NCBI RefSeq assembly: GCF_002117935.1 | Contig: NZ_BDJE01000055.1 | Span: forward strand, 1 to 46,424 | Source: Nocardioides sp. PD653-B2 | GTDB taxonomy: Bacteria > Actinomycetota > Actinomycetes > Propionibacteriales > Nocardioidaceae | DNA: 46,424 bases | Direction: 5' to 3' | Made by a program: the position numbers and the translations under genes | Shown here: positions 22,995-30,649 of the stretch, one piece after another | How positions within the stretch are numbered: position 1 is the stretch's first letter | How the letters are laid out: each line of letters starts with the position of its first letter | The notes under the pieces: model-generated | What the model saw: only the letters and a program-made list of their open reading frames with translations | What the model was told of the DNA's origin: nothing | The model's database searches: none

Positions 22995-24589
22995 TGCTCC
23001 GCCCTCGAGGCACGGTCGATGATGAGGTGCTTGACCGCGTCCATGCCCTGGTCGGCGACACGTCGGTGGATGTCGGGGATCTCGCCGACGAGGGAGCCGC
23101 GGTTCATGACGATGACGCGGTCGCTCAGGCTGATCAGCTCGGAGAACTCCGAGGCGACGAGGAGCACCGAGGTACCCCCGTCGACGAGCTCCCGGATCAA
23201 CCGGTGGACCTCGGCCTTGGCATGGACGTCGATGCCCTGGGTGGGTTCGTCGAAGATCAAGATGGCGGGACGCGTGTTGAGGCAGCGGGCGATGACGGCC
23301 TTCTGCTGGTTGCCCCCACTGAGGTTGCGGATCTTCTCGCGTGGGCTCGGCGTCTTGATGCCGAGCGTCGAGATGTAGGAGTCCGCGAGGCCACGCTCCT
23401 TGCGACCGCTGAGGAACCCGGCGACGGAGACCGAGCCGAGCCGCGAGACCGAGATGGTCTCCGCGACGGAGAACTCCGGCAGGATGCCCATCTGCTTGCG
23501 GTCCTCGGGGACCATCGCGAGGCCGGCCCGGTAGGCCTTGCGGGGATGAGACAGTCGTTGAACCCGGCCGTCGACCTCGATCCGCCCGGCGCTGATCTTG
23601 TCGAGCCCCATGATGGCCCGGACCAGCTCCGTACGCCCGGCCCCGGCCAGCCCCGCGATGCCGAGCACCTCGGCGGGGTAGAGGTCGAAGGAGATGTCGC
23701 GGAGCACGCCCGGGCGCGACACGTTGCTCACCCGCAGCCGGGGCCGGCCGCGGACGGGGTCGTCCACCGGCCGCTCCAGGGTCCCGGGCGTGGAGAGCAG
23801 CTCGGCCGCGTCGCCGCCGAACATGTGGCTGACGAGCCGGCGCTGGTCCAGGGAGGCGATCGCCGCGGTCGTCACGGTCCTGCCGTCGCGCAGCACCGTG
23901 GCCACGTCGGCGAGCCCGAACAGCTCGTCGAGGTGGTGCGTGACCCAGATCAGGGCGACTCCACGTCTCTGGAGGCCGCGCATGTGCTCGAACAGCAGCG
24001 ACTTCTCGTGGTCCTCCAGGCCCGAGGTGGGCTCATCGAGGATGAGGATCTTCGGCTCGGCGGCCAGGGCCTTGACGATCTCGATGGCGCGCCGCTTCAG
24101 GGCCCCGAACTCGGCCACGGGCCGCCACAGCTCGGCGGCGGTGATCCCGAACTCCGCGGCCAGTGGCTGCACCCGCCGGGCCATCTGCCGCCGGTTGAGG
24201 AACAGGGCGCCCTGGGCGGTCAGCGCCGTCTCGTTGCCGAGCAGGATGTTCTCGAGCACCGTCAGGTCCGGAACCGTCGAGAGCTCCTGGTGGATCGTCA
24301 CGATCCCGAGCTTCTGCGCCTCGCGGGGGTGATCGATGCTGACGGGTTCGCCGCTGAGCGTGATGGAGCCGGCGTCGGGCCTGACGAGGCCGGCGAGCAC
24401 GTTGAGCAGCGTGGACTTCCCGGCCCCGTTCCCGCCGAGGAGGGCGTGGATCTCGCCCTGGCGGACGACCAGGCTGACGTGATCGAGGGCCTGGACGCCC
24501 AGGTATCGCTTGGAGATGTCGGCCATCTCCAGGAGCGGGGCCGGGCCCGCGACGGGCCCGACCGACAGTGTTGCGGACGTGGTCTCCAT
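22991..24589 (-). CDS. ribose-type ABC importer ATPase, two nucleotide-binding domains
   Basis: A 532-residue RbsA-type ATPase with two nucleotide-binding domains, first gene of the catabolic operon. Domain 1 has an intact Walker A GGNGAGKST (52-60), a Q-loop TIHQEL and Walker B ILILDEP, but its signature is degenerate (PVAEFGALKRR, 157-167, instead of LSxGxxQ). Domain 2 has the degenerate Walker A GLAGAGRT (313-320), usual in this family, and an intact signature LSGGNQQ (423-429) and DEPTQGID. One of the two composite ATP sites therefore looks inactive. ATG 24589 has GGAGGG six bases upstream. The operon promoter lies 84 bases further upstream. Confidence 0.9.
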   Translation of the reverse strand: METTSATLSVGPVAGPAPLLEMADISKRYLGVQALDHVSLVVRQGEIHALLGGNGAGKSTLLNVLAGLVRPDAGSITLSGEPVSIDHPREAQKLGIVTIHQELSTVPDLTVLENILLGNETALTAQGALFLNRRQMARRVQPLAAEFGITAAELWRPVAEFGALKRRAIEIVKALAAEPKILILDEPTSGLEDHEKSLLFEHMRGLQRRGVALIWVTHHLDELFGLADVATVLRDGRTVTTAAIASLDQRRLVSHMFGGDAAELLSTPGTLERPVDDPVRGRPRLRVSNVSRPGVLRDISFDLYPAEVLGIAGLAGAGRTELVRAIMGLDKISAGRIEVDGRVQRLSHPRKAYRAGLAMVPEDRKQMGILPEFSVAETISVSRLGSVSVAGFLSGRKERGLADSYISTLGIKTPSPREKIRNLSGGNQQKAVIARCLNTRPAILIFDEPTQGIDVHAKAEVHRLIRELVDGGTSVLLVASEFSELISLSDRVIVMNRGSLVGEIPDIHRRVADQGMDAVKHLIIDRASRAEQ

Positions 24590-24650
24590 CCGTCGCCCTC
24601 CCACTCGCGTGTCATCCGAGACCGATCTCCGCCCGGCTCTTCATGTCATC

Positions 24651-24701
24651 TTGTGATCGGGTGGTAGGACCAATACCATCGGCCCGTGCCGCGCTTGTCA
24701 A
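24651..24701. promoter_or_regulatory. face-to-face divergent promoters with a shared FadR-type operator
   Basis: Leftward promoter: TTGACA (minus strand, 24701-24696), 17-bp spacer, TGGTAT (24678-24673), serving the importer operon. Rightward promoter: TTGTGA (24651-24656), 17-bp spacer, TACCAT (24674-24679), serving dhaK. Both -10 elements overlap a 17-bp dyad at 24662-24678, TGGTA-N7-TACCA, which also contains TGGTAGGACCA, matching the TGGT-N3-ACCA pattern known for FadR-subfamily GntR regulators. A bound repressor would block both directions at once. The transcript leaders would be about 80 bases each. Confidence 0.7.
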
Positions 24702-24765
24702 GAGAAAGTTTCGGACGCGTTTCGTGAAGGTGTCGGAGCCGGACCGGCGAGAGAGGGAACGACCC

Positions 24766-25764
24766 ATGCAGAAGTTCATCAACGCGCCCGACACGGCGGT
24801 GCCCGAGTACCTGGCCGGTCTGGCGGCCGCACATCCCGATGTCGTCCGCTTCCAGCCGGACGACCGGATCGTGACGCGGGCGGCTCCCGCGGGGCGCGGC
24901 AAGGTGGGCCTGATCTCCGGGGGCGGCTCCGGGTGCGAGCCCCTCCACGCCGGGTACGTCGGCCGGGGCATGCTCGACGCGGCGTGCCCGGGCGAGATCT
25001 TCACCTCGCCCGTGCCGGCCCAGGTGATGGCCGCCGCCGCCGCTGCCGACCACGGCTCGGGCGTCCTCTTCGTCATCAAGAACTTCGGCGGCGAGGTGAT
25101 GAACTTCGGCCTGGCGGCGGAGATCCTGACCCGCCGCGGGATGCGCATCGAGAAGGTCCTCGTCGACGACGACGCCTCGTTCCCGCCCGGCCTCGAGTCG
25201 CGGCGTCGCGGGCTCGGCGCGACGGTGCTGGTGGAGAAGATCGCCGGCGCCGCCGCGGAGCGCGGCCAGCCGCTCGATCAGGTGGCCGCCGTGGCCCGGC
25301 GGGTCGTCGCGCGGTCCCGGACCTTCGGCGTCGCCCTCAGCTCCTGCACTCCCCCGCGGCTCGGTCGGCCCACCTTCGAGCTGCCCGGCGGCAGCTACGA
25401 GATCGGCGTGGGGCTGGGCGGCGACCGCGGACAGGACCGCGGCGAGCTGCCGCCGGCCGCCGCCGTCGCCGACGTGCTGCTCGACAGGCTCGTGGGCGAG
25501 CTCCAGGTCACCGAGGGGACCCGGGTCATCACCATGCTCAGCGGCCTGGGCTCGACGCCGCAGCTGGAGCTGTTCGGGCTCTACGGGCTCGTGGACGAAC
25601 GGTTGCGTGCCCGCGGGGCGCTCGTGGAGCGCTCGCTCGTGGGGAACTTCCTGACCTCCTTGGACTCGCTCGGAGCGCTGCTGACCATCGCGGTGGTCGA
25701 TGACGAGCTCCTGGACCTCTGGGACGACCCCGTCCACACCGCCAGCCTGCGATGGGGGGCCTGA
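24766..25764 (+). CDS. dhaK: DhaK-like kinase subunit with altered substrate-binding residues
   Basis: A 332-residue homologue of DhaK, the subunit that binds dihydroxyacetone in bacterial Dha kinases. Overall collinearity with E. coli DhaK is high: ISGGGSG-EP-HAGY, ACPGEIFTSP, VLVDDD, KIAGAAAERG and the ending LLDLWDDPVHTASLRWG. Three residues known to act on the substrate differ: E. coli His56 is Cys57 here, Asp109 is Glu110, and His218, which forms the covalent hemiaminal, is Gly218 (IGVGLGGD). Codons TGC at 24934 and GGC at 25417 confirm this. The ATG has GAGAGGG eight bases upstream. It is followed two bases later by dhaL. Dha itself may not be the substrate; a non-covalently bound keto sugar or a regulatory role is possible. 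Confidence 0.85.
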   Translation: MQKFINAPDTAVPEYLAGLAAAHPDVVRFQPDDRIVTRAAPAGRGKVGLISGGGSGCEPLHAGYVGRGMLDAACPGEIFTSPVPAQVMAAAAAADHGSGVLFVIKNFGGEVMNFGLAAEILTRRGMRIEKVLVDDDASFPPGLESRRRGLGATVLVEKIAGAAAERGQPLDQVAAVARRVVARSRTFGVALSSCTPPRLGRPTFELPGGSYEIGVGLGGDRGQDRGELPPAAAVADVLLDRLVGELQVTEGTRVITMLSGLGSTPQLELFGLYGLVDERLRARGALVERSLVGNFLTSLDSLGALLTIAVVDDELLDLWDDPVHTASLRWGA

Positions 25765-25765
25765 G

Positions 25766-26404
25766 ATGGTCGCCACGCTCTCCCTCGACCAGCTGCGCGC
25801 CTGGCTCGATCACTTCGGCACCGCGGTCATCTCCCACCAGGACCTCCTCGATGAGCTGGACTCCGCGACCGGTGACGGGGAGCACGGTTCGAACCTGGTC
25901 CGCGGGGTGATCGCGATGCGCGAGGTCCTCGAGGGGGACTTCCCGGACGCGCGGGCGTTCCTCGACGCGGTCGGCATGGCCGTCGTGAACTCCGTCGGCG
26001 GGGCGAGCGGCGCCCTCTACGGCACCCTGTTCCTGCGCGTCAGCGACGAGGGCGACGGCACGGCGTTCCTGGACCTGGCCCGGCTCACGCGAGGGTTCGC
26101 GTCGGCCGCGGCCGGGATCGGGGAGCTGGGGCGGTCCGAGCCGGGCGACAAGACGTTGCTGGACGCCATCTCACCTGCGGTCGCCGCACTGCAGGCGGCG
26201 ACCGCTGCGGGGCTGGACCTGGTCGAGGCCACCAGGGTGGCCGCGCTCGCCGCCGAGGAGGGCCGCGATGCCACCGCCGGCATGCTGGCGCGCGTCGGGC
26301 GCGGCAGCTATCTCGGTGACCGCAGCATCGGTCACGTCGACGCAGGGGCGACCTCGATGGCGCAGCTGTTCCAGTCCCTGCACGCGGTAGCCTCCGCGAG
26401 CTGA
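25766..26404 (+). CDS. dhaL: DhaL-like nucleotide-binding kinase subunit
   Basis: A 212-residue homologue of DhaL, the ADP/ATP-binding subunit that passes a phosphoryl group to the substrate on DhaK. The Mg-nucleotide loop is ELDSATGDGEHG: Asp32 and Asp37 match E. coli Asp30 and Asp35, but the third acid is Glu39 instead of Asp37. The remaining signatures NSVGGASGALYGT, EPGDKTLLDAI and GRGSYLGDRSIGHVDAGATS are intact, so the fold and nucleotide binding seem preserved. It starts two bases after dhaK. No DhaM phosphotransferase gene is adjacent, so the phosphoryl donor (PEP system or ATP) is unresolved. Confidence 0.87.
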   Translation: MVATLSLDQLRAWLDHFGTAVISHQDLLDELDSATGDGEHGSNLVRGVIAMREVLEGDFPDARAFLDAVGMAVVNSVGGASGALYGTLFLRVSDEGDGTAFLDLARLTRGFASAAAGIGELGRSEPGDKTLLDAISPAVAALQAATAAGLDLVEATRVAALAAEEGRDATAGMLARVGRGSYLGDRSIGHVDAGATSMAQLFQSLHAVASAS

Positions 26405-26431
26405 CGGGCCGAGGATGCGCAGGCCAGGGGC

Positions 26432-27247
26432 ATGAAGACGTCCGTGACATCCGTGCACCTGCTCGACGGCGGGACGCTGGACGTGGAGTCCAGCGTCGTG
26501 GTCCCGGGCCGCCGCTACGGACGCCGGCTCACGGTCCCCGTCCAGATGTTCCTCGTGGGCACGAGCGGCGGCTACGTCCTGGTGGACACCGGCAACGACC
26601 CCGCGGTCATCGACGACCCCGTGGCCGCATGGGGACCGCGTCTGGCCGGGGCCGCGCGCCCCCGGATGGAGCCTCGACACCACCCGGTGGAGCAGCTCGG
26701 GCTGCTCGGACTCTCCCCTGCCGACGTCACGATGGTCGTCTACACCCACCTGCACCACGATCACGCCGGCGGCGGCCGCCTCTTCACCGATGCGGTGCAC
26801 GTGGTCCAGCGCACCGAGCACCGGTGGGCGCTCGACCCGGACCCACCGGCCGCCGGCGCCTACCTGCCGAGTGACCTGTCCCCGCCCCGCTCGTGGCGGC
26901 TCGTCGACGGCGACCGGCACGTCCTGCCCGGGATCTCGCTCGTCCACACGCCCGGGCACACCCCGGGACACCAGTCAGTCATGCTCTGGGACGTCCCCGA
27001 CCTGGGCAACATCATCGTGGCGGGTGACGCCATCAACACCCACGAGAACATCGCGACCGACGCTCCACCGGGGATCACGACGGACGCGGTGGCGGCGTCG
27101 TTCTCGATGCGCAGGCTCACTGCCTTGGCGGACGCGACCGACGCGATCGTGGTGGCGGGCCACGACCTGCAGCAGTTCCAGGCGATGCCGAAGGCACCGG
27201 ACCGGCTCGTGCGGACGGCCCGGTGGCCCGCCGGAGACCTCGACTGA
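26432..27247 (+). CDS. MBL-fold hydrolase, lactonase-like
   Basis: A 271-residue metallo-beta-lactamase-fold enzyme of the N-acyl homoserine lactonase group. The dinuclear zinc motif HLHHDH lies at 106-111 (YTHLHHDHAGG), with His176 (TPGHTPGH) and Asp199 (VAGDA) completing the site. The gene is the third of the dhaK unit, 27 bases after dhaL. In this context hydrolysis of an aldonolactone formed by the GMC dehydrogenase is a reasonable role, but quenching of acyl-homoserine lactones or another ester is equally compatible with the family. No signal peptide is visible, so it is cytosolic. Confidence 0.85.
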   Translation: MKTSVTSVHLLDGGTLDVESSVVVPGRRYGRRLTVPVQMFLVGTSGGYVLVDTGNDPAVIDDPVAAWGPRLAGAARPRMEPRHHPVEQLGLLGLSPADVTMVVYTHLHHDHAGGGRLFTDAVHVVQRTEHRWALDPDPPAAGAYLPSDLSPPRSWRLVDGDRHVLPGISLVHTPGHTPGHQSVMLWDVPDLGNIIVAGDAINTHENIATDAPPGITTDAVAASFSMRRLTALADATDAIVVAGHDLQQFQAMPKAPDRLVRTARWPAGDLD

Positions 27248-27332
27248 TCCCGGGCGCGTGCTGCGCCGAGGTGACCGGATCCGTCGCCGAGGTCGCCGGG
27301 CGGGCCCAGGGAGGCGGCCCAGCGGGTCGCGA

Positions 27333-27800
27333 TCAGCTCTCGCTGCCGCAGTCCGTCAGTCCCAGGTCGTTCGCGGCCGCGTTCGCGTCGTCGAACGGCG
27401 TCACGTCGCCGGTGACGAAGGCGTCCGGGTCGGCCGTGATCGCGTCGATGCCGTCCTGAAGGGCGTCGAGCAGGGCCTGGACGTCGTCCTCCTCGCCGTC
27501 GGGGGCTCCGAGGGCCTCGATGTCGTCGTGCTGTGCCTGGAAGCTCGGGACGGCGGTGTCCGTGACGAACGCGACGACCTCCTCCTGGGTGGACTGGTCG
27601 GTGAGCTCGGCACCGGCGGTCTCGAGCTCGGCGCTCGCGTCGGAGCAGATGGTGTTCGCCTGCTCGGTGAAGTCCGCCTTGCTGATCGAGGCGGGCGCGT
27701 CGCCGCCGTCGCTGGCGTCGCTGTCGGAACCGCCGCACCCGGCTGCGGTCAGGCTGAGGGCCAGGGCCACGGCGGGCAGGAGCAGGGCAGAGCGCTTCAT
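27333..27800 (-). CDS. small secreted lipoprotein
   Basis: A 155-residue predicted lipoprotein with a signal peptide MKRSALLLPAVALALSLTAA and lipobox TAAGC, lipidated at Cys22. The mature part is acidic and alpha-helical in character (ADFTEQANTICSDASAELETAG ..., here abbreviated), with Cys pair candidates near residues 51 and 151. It resembles the many small actinobacterial lipoproteins of unknown function. The ATG at 27800 was chosen because it begins the signal peptide; an ATG five codons upstream is in frame but would place Arg-Gly-Thr-Pro before it. An mRNA stem-loop overlaps its ribosome binding site. Confidence 0.8.
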   Translation of the reverse strand: MKRSALLLPAVALALSLTAAGCGGSDSDASDGGDAPASISKADFTEQANTICSDASAELETAGAELTDQSTQEEVVAFVTDTAVPSFQAQHDDIEALGAPDGEEDDVQALLDALQDGIDAITADPDAFVTGDVTPFDDANAAANDLGLTDCGSES

Positions 27801-27801
27801 C

Positions 27802-27831
27802 GGAGTACCTCTCATTGGCGCGGGGTACTCC
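27802..27831 (-). promoter_or_regulatory. inverted repeat covering the ribosome binding site of the lipoprotein gene
   Basis: GGAGTACC (27802-27809) and GGTACTCC (27824-27831) form a perfect 8-bp inverted repeat with a 14-base spacer, ending one base before the ATG. In the mRNA the stem would include part of the GAGAGG ribosome binding site. It could act as a translational hairpin or as an operator. Confidence 0.45.
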
Positions 27832-27949
27832 TCGCCCGGAGCAGGCGAGCCGCTCCGCGGTCGGCTGCACCGTATCGCGATGCCCGGGCGGACGTCGGCA
27901 GACCCGCGGACCGTGAGCGGGCCAGGCCAGGCGGTCTGGTCCGGTCCCT

Positions 27950-28987
27950 TCAGAAGAGGGCCTCCTGGACCGACCCGACGGGCTCCGGCGCCGTCGGCGC
28001 GAGTGCCGGGTGCCGGCGCTGGGCCGGCGGGGCGTGCCATGCGGGCTCGACCATCTCCACCCGGGGACCGGGCTCACGCAGGGCGAGCGCGCGGACGGCG
28101 GGTCCCGGGTAGAGACCGAAGCGCGCGTACGTCTCCTGGATCGCCGACTCCTCCAGCGGCAGGCAGCCGGCTCCCCCGGCCAGGTCGAGCCCGAGGTCGA
28201 TGGTGTCGACCATCGTCATCGCGGCGCAGTTGAGCTCCCAGACCTCGCGGGCGGCCGGCGTACCGAGCACCGTCGCGAGGGCGGGCCCGACCGCGTCGCG
28301 GCAGGCGGCCCCGTCAGCCGCGGCGTCGTCGAAGGCGGCCCGCGCCGAGCCGAGCGCGGCGAGCAGGCGGGCGGTCGTCTTGGGGCCGAAGCCCGGGACA
28401 CCCGCCAGGTTGTCGGAGGAGTCGCCGCGCAGGGCGGCGTAGTCGAGGTACTGGTCGGGCCGCACGCCCGTCAGGGTCACCAGCCGCTGCGGGTCGAGCA
28501 GGGGCGAGGCATCCACGCCGCCGTTGAGGATCCGGAGCATCCGCGTGTGCTCGCCGATCAGCGCGAAGGAGTCGCGGTCGGAGGTGACCACGACCGTCCG
28601 GGCGCCGGCCGTGGGCGCGTACGCGGCCGCGCTGGCCAGCACGTCGTCGGCCTCGAGACCCGGCGGCACCACGACCTGGACCCCGAGGTCGCGCAGCGCG
28701 TCGACGGCCGCCTCCAGCTGGACCTCGAGCGCGGGCGGCTTGGGCGTGCGGTGGGCCTTGTACGACGGCCAGCGCTCGCGCCGCGAGCTCGACGTGGGGT
28801 CGTCGAACCCGACGACGACCGCGTCGGCGCACACCCGGTCGGCGGCGGCGACGAGCTGGGAGAGCACCCCCCGCACCGCCCAGCCCGGCAGTCCGTCAGG
28901 AGTGCGGAAGCCGCTCGCCGCCGACGCGTGGAACGCGCGGTGCAGCAGCGAGTTGCCGTCGAGGGCCAGGAGCGTGCGCGGGGACAT
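27950..28987 (-). CDS. 5'-3' exonuclease / flap endonuclease (FenA-like)
   Basis: A 345-residue stand-alone nuclease of the Pol I 5'-nuclease family, like the mycobacterial FenA protein, that trims RNA primers and flaps during replication and repair. Metal-binding acids appear in LLALDGNSLLHR (Asp10), PGLEADDVLAS and VTSDRDSFAL; the helix-three-turn-helix DNA-binding motif is LRGDSSDNLAGVPGFGPKT. The last residues are QEALF, which resembles the pentapeptide QLxLF by which proteins bind the beta sliding clamp. A DNA polymerase domain is absent. The ATG at 28987 is supported by the conserved start. Confidence 0.9.
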   Translation of the reverse strand: MSPRTLLALDGNSLLHRAFHASAASGFRTPDGLPGWAVRGVLSQLVAAADRVCADAVVVGFDDPTSSSRRERWPSYKAHRTPKPPALEVQLEAAVDALRDLGVQVVVPPGLEADDVLASAAAYAPTAGARTVVVTSDRDSFALIGEHTRMLRILNGGVDASPLLDPQRLVTLTGVRPDQYLDYAALRGDSSDNLAGVPGFGPKTTARLLAALGSARAAFDDAAADGAACRDAVGPALATVLGTPAAREVWELNCAAMTMVDTIDLGLDLAGGAGCLPLEESAIQETYARFGLYPGPAVRALALREPGPRVEMVEPAWHAPPAQRRHPALAPTAPEPVGSVQEALF

Positions 28988-29055
28988 CGGGACGAGCCTC
29001 CCACGCCGACCTCGTTCCTCGGTCGCGCGGCTCCTGGACCACCATCGACGCGCCC

Positions 29056-29075
29056 GCTGACGCGTGCGCGTCAGC
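29056..29075 (-). terminator. hairpin at the end of the LCP gene
   Basis: GCTGACGC-GTGC-GCGTCAGC, a perfect 8-bp stem with a four-base loop, overlaps the stop codon of the LCP gene at 29071. No U-tract follows. It is a plausible terminator that would separate this gene from the exonuclease gene. Confidence 0.4.
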
Positions 29076-30516
29076 AGGCAGCGTCGAGGTCGGCGGCCTC
29101 GTTGGCGGCGTACCCCTCGCTCATGGAACCGAGCGAGCCGCCGGTGACCGACTGCACCTTCTTCGCGCCCGACTTACCGGGGGCGTCGGCGGTGCCGTCG
29201 GCCTTGGCGATGGCGCCGGCGACCTTCGACCTGATCAGCTTGATGTCCGGGTCGGCCGTGTTGATCATCGGCGGCACCAGCGAGAGCGTGGAGATCTTCT
29301 GGCCCCGCGCCTTGAGGGCGAGGGACGCGAAGCGCCCGAACTCGCTGGACGGGATGTTCGTCGAGACCATGGCCGAGCTGGCCTCCGCGATGCTGGCGAA
29401 GTTGCGGACGGCGGTCTGCGGGCTGATCTGCTGGAGCATCGCGTTCATCACGCACTTCTGGCGAGCCATCCGCGAGTAGTCGTCGGAGTCGTCGCGGGCG
29501 CGGGCGAACCAGAGCGTGTCGTGGCCGTCGAGCTTGCGGACGCCGGGCTGGATGTAGCCGGTGACGTCGTCACCGAGCCCGCCGACCGGGATGGGCTGGC
29601 GCACGTTGAGGGTGACGCCGCCGACGGCGTCGACGAGGTCCTTGAAGCCCTCGAGGTTGACCATCGCCCAGTAGTTGATCCGGAGACCGGTGATGCCCTC
29701 GATCGCCTCGATCGTCGCGTCGACGCCCGGGTGGTCGGAGTCGGGGAACAGCTCCGTGTTGTCGCCGGCCCAGGTGCTGACGCCGTTGAGGTAGTCGGCG
29801 TCGAACCCGTCGGGGAACTGCTCGCGCATCACCGAGCCCTTGGCGAACGGGAAGTTCTTCATGTTGCGGGGCAGCGAGATGAGGACCGTCCGGCCGGTCT
29901 CGGCGTCGATGCTGGCGACGGTCATCGAGTCCGGCCGCAGGCCCCAGCGGCCCGCTCCGGAGTCGCCGCCGAGCAGCAGCACGTTGTAGCGGCCGTCGTG
30001 GGTGCCGGTGACGTCACCGTCGCCCGACATCGCGAGGATGAAGTCGCGCTGGACGCCGATCAGGTGCGCGCCGAAGAGCAGCGAGGCCGCGACCGACAGC
30101 GCCAGGACGCCGTTGAAGCCGACGGCCGCGCGCCGGTGACCCAGGCTGAGAGTCAGGGGCTGGCCGATCCGCCAGGCGTCGAAGAACAGCACCGCCCAGC
30201 CGGTGGCGAGCGCCATCATCGCCAGCCGGATCCAGAAGAGCGCGAACGTGTCGAACGCGAGCTCGAGGAAGAGCTCGTGCCAGAGGAGGCCGACGACCAC
30301 GGTGAGCACGAAGGTGACGACCAGGCCGAACCAGATCCGGAGGGCGATCAAGCCGACGCGGCGGTTGCCGGCGACCAGCTGGGCCGAGCCCGGCAGGACG
30401 AGCGTCATCACCATCAGGGCCATGGCCCGACGGAAGCGCACGCGTGCCGCGCGGTCGCCCGCGGTGAACCGCGACGCCTGGCTGTCGTGCAACCCGGGGG
30501 AAGAGACGGGTGGCAT
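29071..30516 (-). CDS. LytR-CpsA-Psr (LCP) family protein with multi-span N-terminus
   Basis: A 481-residue LCP protein that would transfer a lipid-linked glycan onto peptidoglycan outside the membrane. The LCP domain (about 185-400) has the marks YNVLLLGGDSG, RPDSMTVASIDAETGRTVLISLPRN and FARARDDSDDYSRMARQ, which hold the pyrophosphate-binding Arg and Asp residues. Unlike most LCP proteins, which have one anchor helix, it has about four hydrophobic segments between residues 30 and 160. ATG 30516 has AGAGG eight bases upstream. An acceptor for the galactan made by the locus at 5102-11807 is possible, but that is inference. Confidence 0.87.
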   Translation of the reverse strand: MPPVSSPGLHDSQASRFTAGDRAARVRFRRAMALMVMTLVLPGSAQLVAGNRRVGLIALRIWFGLVVTFVLTVVVGLLWHELFLELAFDTFALFWIRLAMMALATGWAVLFFDAWRIGQPLTLSLGHRRAAVGFNGVLALSVAASLLFGAHLIGVQRDFILAMSGDGDVTGTHDGRYNVLLLGGDSGAGRWGLRPDSMTVASIDAETGRTVLISLPRNMKNFPFAKGSVMREQFPDGFDADYLNGVSTWAGDNTELFPDSDHPGVDATIEAIEGITGLRINYWAMVNLEGFKDLVDAVGGVTLNVRQPIPVGGLGDDVTGYIQPGVRKLDGHDTLWFARARDDSDDYSRMARQKCVMNAMLQQISPQTAVRNFASIAEASSAMVSTNIPSSEFGRFASLALKARGQKISTLSLVPPMINTADPDIKLIRSKVAGAIAKADGTADAPGKSGAKKVQSVTGGSLGSMSEGYAANEAADLDAAC

Positions 30517-30649
30517 CGAGATGCCTCTCTGCTGAGCTGTGGAACGGGGAAGGGGTGGTGCCCCGCCAGTATCACCAGTCACAGGCGTCACATCCGGTCG
30601 CGACGCGCCGAGAGTGCCGGTCCGCGCCCGATCGCTTCTGGGGCCGGGG

